The position numbers were made by a program, and so were the translations under genes. Positions 44,362 to 51,599 of a stretch of 64,000 nucleotides of DNA are shown here, piece by piece (the stretch's first letter is position 1; every line of letters begins with the position of its first letter). Origin of the DNA: SB21 sp964415295 (GTDB lineage Bacteria; CLD3; SB21). The stretch lies in assembly GCA_964415295.1 (NCBI GenBank), contig CAYPYN010000006.1:62001-126000 (forward strand). The letters run 5' to 3'. The notes under the pieces are model-generated. The model was given only the letters and a program-made list of their open reading frames with translations. It ran no database searches and had not been told where the DNA came from.

Positions 44362-44838
44362 CTATTTTTTCTCTACGGATTTAAAAAATTTCATGTATTC
44401 ATCGGGCTGGAGGTATTCCATTTTTCCCAATTTTGATAAGCTGGTTTTATAATGCTTCGCATTCCACGACACGACCACCCGAATCGGATACTGCCGGATC
44501 AGATTAAAAATAAGGCTATCCACCATATTACCCGTGATCTGGGTCATATGCAGTATCTCACCGAAGAAATGGTCCATAAAATATTCGGTGGACAGATCGT
44601 ATGAACTGGGATAAATGATCTCGAGATTATAGGTGCGGTCGAAATTCTCGAAAAAACCCAGCAATTCTTTCTCCGAACAATGAGGTCCTATCAGGCTGCA
44701 AACCTCCAATAGGTTGAAGATCGTCGTACAATTTTTTGTGTTCTGCACGCGGTGCAGAAAAAGGCTATTTTGCTCGTAACGGGAATCGCCGGTATAAAAA
44801 TTGTCCATAATGAAGACATCCGAATCAATCATGATCAT
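44362..44838 (-). CDS. PIN-domain toxin-like ribonuclease (VapC-type)
   Basis: This 158-residue protein has the PIN acidic-site order: MIDSDVFIMD at the N-terminus, a conserved Asn/Glu segment TIFNLLEVCSL, GNMVDSLIFNLI with the third acidic residue, and VSWNAKHYKT near the C-terminus. PIN toxins cleave tRNA or mRNA. The start codon lies within the last codons of the upstream DUF104-like gene (14-base overlap; an alternative ATG gives 8 bases). This is the usual arrangement of a toxin translated after its antitoxin. The first metal-site Asp residues are present, so it is likely active. Confidence 0.78.
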   Translation of the reverse strand: MIMIDSDVFIMDNFYTGDSRYEQNSLFLHRVQNTKNCTTIFNLLEVCSLIGPHCSEKELLGFFENFDRTYNLEIIYPSSYDLSTEYFMDHFFGEILHMTQITGNMVDSLIFNLIRQYPIRVVVSWNAKHYKTSLSKLGKMEYLQPDEYMKFFKSVEKK

Positions 44839-45139
44839 GGCCGTACCTCCTCAGACTTTTGGTGGCTTCATCGGCCGATTCGTAGGGAAGTTTGCCGTCG
44901 ATCACCGCGGATATCTGTTTCAGCTTTTCGCGCGCGCTGATCTGCTGTTCGGCAGAAACTTCGGCTTTGGTTCTCCGTCGAATCTTTTCGATCACCGAAA
45001 CGCCCTGCAAATTGGGGGCGACTTCATCGGAGACCCGCTCGTCCGTTACGACAATAAGTAGTTTGGTGTTGTTTTCCGCCTGAAATTCCTCAAGCGGTTC
45101 GATCTTACCGTTGCGATATACGCCTTGAACTGTTTTCAT
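44825..45139 (-). CDS. DUF104/AF2212-like antitoxin
   Basis: This 104-residue protein starts MKTVQGVYRNGKIEPLEEF, the hallmark of the AF2212/DUF104 family of small beta-strand antitoxins often paired with PIN toxins. The family is usually about 60-75 residues. Here there is an extra charged helical C-terminal part (KIRRRTKAEVSAEQQ onward) that could wrap the toxin. It begins 26 bases after the phosphohexomutase stop, so the pair sits inside an otherwise housekeeping minus-strand run. Confidence 0.75.
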   Translation of the reverse strand: MKTVQGVYRNGKIEPLEEFQAENNTKLLIVVTDERVSDEVAPNLQGVSVIEKIRRRTKAEVSAEQQISAREKLKQISAVIDGKLPYESADEATKSLRRYGHDHD

Positions 45140-45165
45140 ACGCTGCGCCGTAAGGGTTGGTTATT

Positions 45166-46776
45166 TCAATACATTTGAAGATCGTTCTCGTTGATGCTTA
45201 CCGACGGATACTCACGAAGTTTTGTTACGATCTCATTCATGATGGCATGAAGGCGAGCCTCCGACTTAGCCTCGAAACGCACGACGAGAACCGGCTGCGT
45301 ATTGGAAGCGCGTACGAGACCCCAGCCGTCGCCGTAGAGAACACGAACGCCGTCCACGTCGATGATCTTGTATTTGGATCTGAAATATTCCCGGACCTCG
45401 TTTACGATCCGGAATTTATCTTCCTCCGTTGTATCCACCCGGATCTCGGGCGTTGAATAGAAATGCGGGATGCTGTCGGATAGCTCGGACAACGTATGCG
45501 GCGAGCGGGACAGAAGCTGAACAAGGCGGCAGGCCACATAAATGGCGTCGTCGTAACCGTAGAAATCGTCGGCAAAGAAAATATGACCGCTCATCTCACC
45601 GGCGAGAGGATTATGCAGTTCTTTCATTTTGGCTTTAAGCAAGGAATGACCGGTCTTCCACATGACCGGCACGCCGCCGTGGGCCTGGATATCCTCGATA
45701 AGCGCCTGAGAACATTTCACGTCAAAAAGGATCTGAGAACCGGGTTTCTTTTTATTGATTTCACGGGAGAAAAGCGCCATGAGTTTATCGGCCCAGACGA
45801 CGCGGCCTTTTTCGTCAATGGCGCCGACCCGATCTGTATCGCCGTCAAAACCCAGACCAATATGGGCCTTGTGTTTGATAACCAGATCTTGAAGATCGGC
45901 GATGTATTCAAGCTTTGTCGGGTCGGGCAGGTGATTGGGAAAAGTGCCATCCGGTTCGCAATAAAGTTCGATCACCTCGCATCCGAGTTTACGGAAGATC
46001 TTCGGCGCGATCTTTCCTGCAGTGCCGTTGCCGGCGTCTATGACGATCTTAAAATGTTTATCGAGATGAATCTTGGATCGGATCATCTCTATGTATTGGG
46101 CAACGATCGTTTTTTCCTGATAGCTGCCTGAGCCGGTCTTGAACTCCTTGGCCTCAATGATATGTTTTAATTTCTGGATCTCCTCGCCATAAATAGGAGC
46201 TAGGCCCAGGCACATTTTGAATCCGTTGTATTCACGCGGATTGTGGCTGCCGGTGACCATGATGCCGCCGTCGGTTTCAAAAAAGAGAATCGAATAATAA
46301 AGTACGGGCGTAGGAACTTCTCCGACATCGATCACATTGAGCCCGGTAGAGAGCATACCTCTTACCAGGGCGTTTTTCAAAGTAAGCGAAGTAGTACGAA
46401 CATCCCGACCTACGGTGACCGTTTGAGCTCCTTTGGAAATCATGTAGGAGGCGTAGGATCTTCCGAGCAATTCCACCACGGACGTTGAAAGATCGTCGGC
46501 GACAATACCGCGGATATCGTATTCGCGGAATATATTGGGATTCACTTTCGCCGAAGGTGCGGGCGGTGCCGGCGACGGTCTCAGTTTGCGGTAAAGCGGA
46601 CCGGCCGAGGACGAACGGGCTTTTTTATGAGCAGTTCTTTTTACAGACTTTCGAGGTTTGCTTTTAGATGTGCTTTTCTTTGCCTTTTTAGCTGACTTCG
46701 TTTTCTTTGAGACAACCTTCTTAACGGTTTTTTTCTTGCTGGTCGTTTTTTTTGCTGCTTTTTTCTTGGCGGCCAT
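45166..46776 (-). CDS. phosphomannomutase/phosphoglucomutase with lysine-rich N-terminal tail
   Basis: This alpha-D-phosphohexomutase interconverts hexose 6- and 1-phosphates and could supply precursors for glycans. Catalytic motifs are S177 in VTGSHNP, the Mg-binding loop DGDTDRVG, the sugar-binding GEMSGH and the phosphate-binding RASNTQPVLVVRFEA. The catalytic domain begins at about residue 80 (IFREYDIRG). Before it lies a tail with 23 lysines in the first 52 residues, in an Ala/Lys/Ser/Thr composition like histone H1 or bacterial Hc1-type proteins. A GTG at 46545 could begin a tail-less form but lacks a ribosome binding site. The reading frame is open through the tail, so I take it as real. 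Confidence 0.9.
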   Translation of the reverse strand: MAAKKKAAKKTTSKKKTVKKVVSKKTKSAKKAKKSTSKSKPRKSVKRTAHKKARSSSAGPLYRKLRPSPAPPAPSAKVNPNIFREYDIRGIVADDLSTSVVELLGRSYASYMISKGAQTVTVGRDVRTTSLTLKNALVRGMLSTGLNVIDVGEVPTPVLYYSILFFETDGGIMVTGSHNPREYNGFKMCLGLAPIYGEEIQKLKHIIEAKEFKTGSGSYQEKTIVAQYIEMIRSKIHLDKHFKIVIDAGNGTAGKIAPKIFRKLGCEVIELYCEPDGTFPNHLPDPTKLEYIADLQDLVIKHKAHIGLGFDGDTDRVGAIDEKGRVVWADKLMALFSREINKKKPGSQILFDVKCSQALIEDIQAHGGVPVMWKTGHSLLKAKMKELHNPLAGEMSGHIFFADDFYGYDDAIYVACRLVQLLSRSPHTLSELSDSIPHFYSTPEIRVDTTEEDKFRIVNEVREYFRSKYKIIDVDGVRVLYGDGWGLVRASNTQPVLVVRFEAKSEARLHAIMNEIVTKLREYPSVSINENDLQMY

Positions 46777-46896
46777 GGCGGGTTCTTACTCCAAAGTTTA
46801 AAAGATTGTATGACACGAAAAGAAGTGAAAAACGCAGTCAAATGTAATGCCAATTTCCAGATTTATCAAGTATAAAAACGTCCGTATTGTTGTATT

Positions 46897-46914
46897 TAGA
46901 CGATTTTTCGTCTA
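46897..46914 (+). promoter_or_regulatory. small inverted repeat before the ABC ATPase gene
   Basis: TAGACGA (46897-46903) and TCGTCTA (46908-46914) form a 7-bp palindrome with a TTTT centre, immediately before an AT-rich TATATTTTTATT and the ATG at 46925. It may be an operator overlapping the promoter or a leader hairpin; no ribosome binding site is obvious between it and the start. Confidence 0.4.
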
Positions 46915-46924
46915 TATTTTTATT

Positions 46925-47935
46925 ATGAGTACGGCCAAAAAAGAACTTCTTAAAATCCGAGGCCTTAGAACGTATCTTTATTCCGGTGAAAAGTGTTTCA
47001 AGGCCGTTGACGATCTGGCGCTTGAGATCAATCGAGAGGAAACACTCTGTCTTGTGGGAGAATCCGGGTGCGGGAAAAGCGTAACGGCGCTTTCCATACT
47101 GCGTCTTCTTCCTAAGCCGTGGGAAATCAAAGCGGATGAGCTGGTCTTTGAAGGAACGGATCTCATGGCGCTTTCGGAAGATCGCATGCGGCAAATGCGC
47201 GGTCACAGAGTGGCGATGATCTTTCAGGAGCCCATGACATCGTTGAATCCGGTTCTCACTATCGGCGACCAAATAGATGAAGCCCAGATCCTTCACCGGC
47301 GGCTTTCAAGAAAGGAAGCGAAAGCCAAGACCATCTCACTTCTTGAGAAAGTTGGTCTGCCCGATGCCGAGAAGAAATACGGGGAATACCCTCATCAGTT
47401 ATCCGGCGGCATGCGTCAGCGCGCGATGATCGCGATGGCGCTTTCGTGTGAACCGGCGCTTCTTATAGCCGACGAACCCACCACGGCGCTGGACGTGACC
47501 GTGCAGGCACAGATACTGGAACTTTTGAAAAGTTATCAGAAAGAAACGGGTATGGGCCTATTGCTGATCACGCACGATTTCGGTATTGTGGCGGAGGCGG
47601 CCGATCGCGTGACGGTCATGTACGCTTCTAAACCGGTCGAGACCGGCGATGCCGAGACTCTGTTTAGAAACCCGCGGCATCCTTACACTCTCGGTCTGCT
47701 CGGCGCCGTTCCATCCATAGACCGCGTCCAGGGCCGCCTGGCGGTGATTCCGGGACAGGTTCCCGATTCTTCCGCATTCCCTCCGGGTTGTCACTTCGCA
47801 CCGCGTTGTTCGTATGCCTCCAAACAGTGCCAAATTGAAAAACCGGGTCCTGTTGAAATAGAACCCGGTCATACGGTTTTTTGTTATGAATGGGAAAAGG
47901 TGAAAAGACAAGAAAGAATCAGTGCGCCGCTGTAG
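46925..47935 (+). CDS. peptide ABC transporter ATP-binding protein (OppD/DppD-type)
   Basis: This is the ATPase subunit of an oligopeptide/dipeptide importer. The 336-residue protein has Walker A GESGCGKS, the EPMTSLNPVLTIGDQI block typical of Opp/Dpp ATPases, signature LSGGMRQRAMIAMAL, Walker B LLIADEPTTALD and a switch His in LLITHDFG. The C-terminal oligo_HPY extension (HPYTLGLLGAVPSI) is followed by its cysteine pattern (CHFAPRC, then C...C). The frame is open 26 codons further upstream, but that part is AT-rich and unlike the family, so I start at MSTAKKELL. No permease, OppF or binding-protein gene adjoins. Its end overlaps the convergent dipeptidase gene by 17 bases. Confidence 0.9.
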   Translation: MSTAKKELLKIRGLRTYLYSGEKCFKAVDDLALEINREETLCLVGESGCGKSVTALSILRLLPKPWEIKADELVFEGTDLMALSEDRMRQMRGHRVAMIFQEPMTSLNPVLTIGDQIDEAQILHRRLSRKEAKAKTISLLEKVGLPDAEKKYGEYPHQLSGGMRQRAMIAMALSCEPALLIADEPTTALDVTVQAQILELLKSYQKETGMGLLLITHDFGIVAEAADRVTVMYASKPVETGDAETLFRNPRHPYTLGLLGAVPSIDRVQGRLAVIPGQVPDSSAFPPGCHFAPRCSYASKQCQIEKPGPVEIEPGHTVFCYEWEKVKRQERISAPL

Positions 47936-49142
47936 CTTCTACCTTGGACCAAACGCGTAACAAGTTTCCTCCGCAGATCTTCTCAATATCCCGTTTTGAA
48001 TAGCCCCTTTTCAAGAGTTCGTATATCAGGTTGGGGTATTGCGATACATCCTTGAGACCTGTGGGGAGGGAGTCTCCGACTCCGTCAAAATCCGATCCGA
48101 ATCCGACAAAATCGATACCCACCAGTTTGACCACATGATCGATATGATCGGCCACATCTTTTACGTCGGCATAAAATCCGATCGGATGTTCTTTCAGGTA
48201 GCGATGTAGAAAATCCTGTCCGGCATGGTCATCCAAGTTAAGGCCGGCGGACTTCACAGCTTCTTCAGCCTGATGCCACAATACGGAATCGCGTTTACGG
48301 TATTCGTTATTGATAAACGAAGATCCAAAATTAATCATGATCACACCGCCGTTGGCCGCCAGCAGACGTATCATGTTATCGGACATGTTCCTTTCCCACC
48401 CCGGTGTGAAACGGCGGCACGATGAATGCGAGGCAATCACCGGCGCTTTGGAAACGGCCAGCACGGTGTAAAAGGCTTCGTCCGAAATATGTGAAACGTC
48501 GATCAACATGCCGATACGATTCATTTCCCTGACCACTTCTTCACCAAAAGGACTGAGGCCGTGCGAAGTGCGCGCTGTATCGTAAGAAGAGTCCGAGATA
48601 TGGTTGTCTTTGGCGTGGGTCAGCGTGATGTATCGTATGCCTCGCCGGTAGAAATGATGCAGATTTTTCAGGTCGTGTTCGATGGGCGAGCCGTTCTCCA
48701 TGCCAAGGCAGAGAGATATCTTGCCGGATCTGAATTGTCTCCTGACATCGGCCGTGGAGTAGGCCATGGCGAATTTGTCCGGCCATTGGACGGTCCATTG
48801 CTGGACCATGTCGATCAAAGTATCGGCCAGCAACTTGGCGCCGCCGGTCTTTTCGTATTCGGATGGGACGTAAATCGACATAAAAGGCGCATGGAGTCCG
48901 CCATCTACGGCCCGGACATAATCAAAATCACCGTCTTCGGTCCTTTGGGAAATATCGGCGGATTTCTCACGCAGGCGATAGGGGACGTCCACATGCGTAT
49001 CGATCAGGATACATTCACGGGCGTATTGCTTTGCCCTCGATCTCAGTTCGTCGTCCGACAACGTTTTCGAAGTTGAACATGAAGTTACCCAAGTCAGAAC
49101 CGCGATTATGAATAGCGGCGCTATGTCAGACCGCCGGATCAA
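47919..49142 (-). CDS. membrane dipeptidase, peptidase family M19, lipoprotein
   Basis: This zinc dipeptidase has 407 residues. The N-terminus is a lipoprotein signal with lipobox VTSC (about residue 22), so it is probably membrane-anchored in the periplasm. Metal ligands follow the M19 order: H-x-D in IDTHVDV, Glu in GMENGSP, His in DVSHISD and His in ASHSSCR. Asp lies in FGSDFDGVG. The start is TTG and overlaps the HEAT-protein stop by four bases (TTGA), meaning translational coupling. It converges with an oligopeptide ABC ATPase gene, and a link in peptide scavenging is possible. Confidence 0.9.
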   Translation of the reverse strand: MIRRSDIAPLFIIAVLTWVTSCSTSKTLSDDELRSRAKQYARECILIDTHVDVPYRLREKSADISQRTEDGDFDYVRAVDGGLHAPFMSIYVPSEYEKTGGAKLLADTLIDMVQQWTVQWPDKFAMAYSTADVRRQFRSGKISLCLGMENGSPIEHDLKNLHHFYRRGIRYITLTHAKDNHISDSSYDTARTSHGLSPFGEEVVREMNRIGMLIDVSHISDEAFYTVLAVSKAPVIASHSSCRRFTPGWERNMSDNMIRLLAANGGVIMINFGSSFINNEYRKRDSVLWHQAEEAVKSAGLNLDDHAGQDFLHRYLKEHPIGFYADVKDVADHIDHVVKLVGIDFVGFGSDFDGVGDSLPTGLKDVSQYPNLIYELLKRGYSKRDIEKICGGNLLRVWSKVEATAAH

Positions 49143-49894
49143 CCTATCTTGGCCAGCGCCTCTTTGGCCATCTTCTTAACATCGGGGTCTTCGTCGGATT
49201 CCGCCAGTTTTTTCAGGTTTTCCTTTGCGGGACCATGTTTGATATTGCCCAGCGCATCGGCGGCGTAACGGCGAACGAAAGATATGGAGTCACTCAGTGC
49301 TTCCATAAGCACATCCTCACACCCTTTGGCATTGATATCGTCCAAAGCGCGTATGATGGCCTGCTTCATGTCTGGATCGGTCGTTTTTTTGTAAAGTGCT
49401 GTCAGCGCGGGCACGGCCTGCGGGTCTTTGAGGTCGCCCAAAGTGCGTACGGCGCCGATCTGCTGACGATGGCGGCCGGTCTCGACGATCTTGACCAGCG
49501 GTAATACGGCGCGGTTATCGCCCAGTTTGGCAAGGGCATGTGCGGCCGCACTCACAACGCTGTGATCGGTATCTTTCAGCAGGAAAAACAAAGCGTCTCC
49601 GGCGCGTTTGTCGCCCAATTTCCCCAACGCATAAGCGCAGGAACTGCGAACCATGTATTCCGAAGCTTTGAGCCCATGCATCAGGATGTCGAAAGCCTCC
49701 TTCTTACCGAGGCGGCCCAGCGATTCCGCGGCGGCGCTTCGGACGCCCACTTCGAGGTCACTTTTGAACGCTTCAATCAAAGCGGTGACGACGACGGGTT
49801 CATCGAAGCCGCCCAGCTCAAAGGCGGCTTCTTCACGGATTTCCAGCCGTCCGTGTTTTAGTTCTTTAATGAGATCTTCGGTTGTCTTACTCAT
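49139..49894 (-). CDS. HEAT-repeat protein (PBS-lyase-like repeats)
   Basis: This 251-residue cytoplasmic protein is built of about seven to eight HEAT-like repeats of roughly 31 residues. Each has an A-[VA]-x-x-L helix pair, as in VRSAAAESLGRLG, VRSSCAYALGKLGD and VRRYAADALGNI. Such solenoids are protein-binding scaffolds, in some cases lyase or regulatory subunits; no catalytic motif is visible. It overlaps the dipeptidase start by four bases. The partner protein is unknown. Confidence 0.9.
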   Translation of the reverse strand: MSKTTEDLIKELKHGRLEIREEAAFELGGFDEPVVVTALIEAFKSDLEVGVRSAAAESLGRLGKKEAFDILMHGLKASEYMVRSSCAYALGKLGDKRAGDALFFLLKDTDHSVVSAAAHALAKLGDNRAVLPLVKIVETGRHRQQIGAVRTLGDLKDPQAVPALTALYKKTTDPDMKQAIIRALDDINAKGCEDVLMEALSDSISFVRRYAADALGNIKHGPAKENLKKLAESDEDPDVKKMAKEALAKIG

Positions 49895-50011
49895 ACAGGG
49901 AAAGCCTCCAGGTCAATTTCTTGTATGGATAAAAGGTTAGTTGAGAATCCTAAAAAGACGTGCCATAGTACATATTCGGTCTTAGAAAGTCCAATCAAAA
50001 AATTTCAATCT

Positions 50012-50617
50012 CTACTGAATGATCTTGGCCACCACGTAGCCCGTCACAAGTCCGGTGAGAAAGACAATGACAAGCAGGCGGTAATTCAGTACGGTCTTGC
50101 CGTGTCCCGCCTTGATAGCCACGACGGAAACAAAATAACCCAAACCGTTGATGATCCACAATAGGGAGGAACTCAGTATGGTCACAAGGATCGGTCCGAT
50201 GAACGGGATAAGACCGATGAGACTGAGAAGTCCCGCACCCAGCCATGCAAAAGCGCTGGACACGATGCCGAAGATGACGACCGCCCCGCCGACGATGCCG
50301 CGGTCCCAATTGAAATACAGACCGATCATGATCACCGCGATGATGATCATCCAGACCACGAACATTTTGCGGCTGTCTTTGAAGAACTCCGCCGTTCGCG
50401 AGGCAAAGACTTTTCGGTGCGTGTGAAAGCGTCTCCAGAATTTTTGTTTACGGACGGAGTCCGGGATGATCGCTTTCTCAAGCTCCAGCTCCGGTTCCTG
50501 CTTCTCTTCGATCTTAAGATGAAGATAAGCTCCGAGTTCCTCTTCTTCATACCGAGTGGAACCGTTGGGAACCTTCGCAGGCGGCGAAACTTCTTCTTTT
50601 ATGTCATCATCGGGCAT
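50012..50617 (-). CDS. small integral membrane protein of unknown function
   Basis: The 201-residue protein has an acidic cytoplasmic N-terminus (about 1-60, many Glu) and then a basic stretch (KQKFWRRFHTHRK). About four membrane helices follow (about 85-103, 108-130, 133-157 and 178-198). I do not recognise the family. It ends 117 bases before the HEAT-repeat gene's start and begins 18 bases after the dehydrogenase stop on the same strand, so it is probably cotranscribed with the dehydrogenase. Confidence 0.7.
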   Translation of the reverse strand: MPDDDIKEEVSPPAKVPNGSTRYEEEELGAYLHLKIEEKQEPELELEKAIIPDSVRKQKFWRRFHTHRKVFASRTAEFFKDSRKMFVVWMIIIAVIMIGLYFNWDRGIVGGAVVIFGIVSSAFAWLGAGLLSLIGLIPFIGPILVTILSSSLLWIINGLGYFVSVVAIKAGHGKTVLNYRLLVIVFLTGLVTGYVVAKIIQ

Positions 50618-50635
50618 AGCAGATGCGTATTATGA

Positions 50636-51439
50636 TTATCCGCCGAAACGGAATTCCGGATAAAGGCACATACCGCCGTCCACATAAAGCGTCGTACCGG
50701 TAATATAATCGGCTTCATCCGAACACAGGAAAGCGACCGCGGCCGCGACATCCTCGACCTCTCCGATACGGCCGTAGGGCATCTTGGTCATAAGATCGGC
50801 CATACCCTTGGGATCGCTCCATACGTTCTGATTGATCGGTGTCTTTATGGCGCCGGGAGCGACGCTGTTGATACGGATCTTCTTGTCGGCGTATTCCTGA
50901 GCCACGGATTGAGCAAATAAATTGATCCCGGCTTTGGTGGCGCAGTAAGATGCAAATCCGGCCCACATGATCACCTGATGCACCGAGGAAATATTTACGA
51001 TCTTACCGCGGGCACGGGAATTGGGTCGATTCTCATTTTTCAGGAATTGACGAACGGCCGCTCGCGAGCATAAGAAATTACCGGTCAGATTGACACCGAT
51101 CACCTTATCCCATTCGGCTTTGGTCACGTTTTCGAGAAAATTGTGTATTTCTATACCTGCGTTATTCACCAGAATGTCGATCGTTCCGAATTCCTTGAAC
51201 ATCTGATTGAACATGGTCTCAACCTGTTCTTCGTTGGACACATCGGCCTTGAGACCGATGGCCTTTCCGCCGCCGGACTTATTGATTTTTTCGGTCAGGG
51301 CCTTGGTGGCGTCTTCATTGAATAGCCAGTTGATCACCACGTCGGCGCCTTCGGCAGCCAGTCTTTGTGCGATGGCGGCTCCAATCCCCGAATTGGCTCC
51401 TGTCACCAGCGCCTTCTGTCCGCTCAGTCTTTTTTCCAT
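50636..51439 (-). CDS. short-chain dehydrogenase, glucose 1-dehydrogenase-like
   Basis: This is a classical SDR of 267 residues. The cofactor motif is TGANSGIG, NNAG lies at about residue 91, and the catalytic Ser is in NISSVH. Y-x3-K is in YCATKAG, and VAPGAIKTPIN follows. The C-terminal TLYVDGGMCLYPEF resembles bacterial glucose 1-dehydrogenases (which end GMTLYP...). Substrate is not certain because the SDR family is broad. AAGGAG precedes the ATG at good spacing. A 13-base palindrome at 51544-51556 lies upstream and may be its operator. Confidence 0.88.
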   Translation of the reverse strand: MEKRLSGQKALVTGANSGIGAAIAQRLAAEGADVVINWLFNEDATKALTEKINKSGGGKAIGLKADVSNEEQVETMFNQMFKEFGTIDILVNNAGIEIHNFLENVTKAEWDKVIGVNLTGNFLCSRAAVRQFLKNENRPNSRARGKIVNISSVHQVIMWAGFASYCATKAGINLFAQSVAQEYADKKIRINSVAPGAIKTPINQNVWSDPKGMADLMTKMPYGRIGEVEDVAAAVAFLCSDEADYITGTTLYVDGGMCLYPEFRFGG

Positions 51440-51543
51440 AAGATTCTCCTTTTTTAGAAGTTAAATCACGTATGTATCCGAGAACAAAAGATTATTGATT
51501 CTTATACAATCGAGTATGAAGAGGAGAAAGACTGGCTGTGAAT

Positions 51544-51556
51544 TATAACCGTTATA
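51544..51556. promoter_or_regulatory. palindrome TATAAC-N-GTTATA upstream of the dehydrogenase gene
   Basis: TATAACCGTTATA is a perfect 6+6 palindrome with a one-base centre, about 105 bases upstream of the dehydrogenase ATG and 44 bases downstream of the DUF5686-like stop. On the minus strand it includes a TATAAT-like sequence, so it may combine operator and -10 element. AT-rich context makes chance possible. Confidence 0.35.
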
Positions 51557-51599
51557 GTTTAAAAAAAGCTTCTTTGAAAGTAAAGCCTGAAAATAAGCC

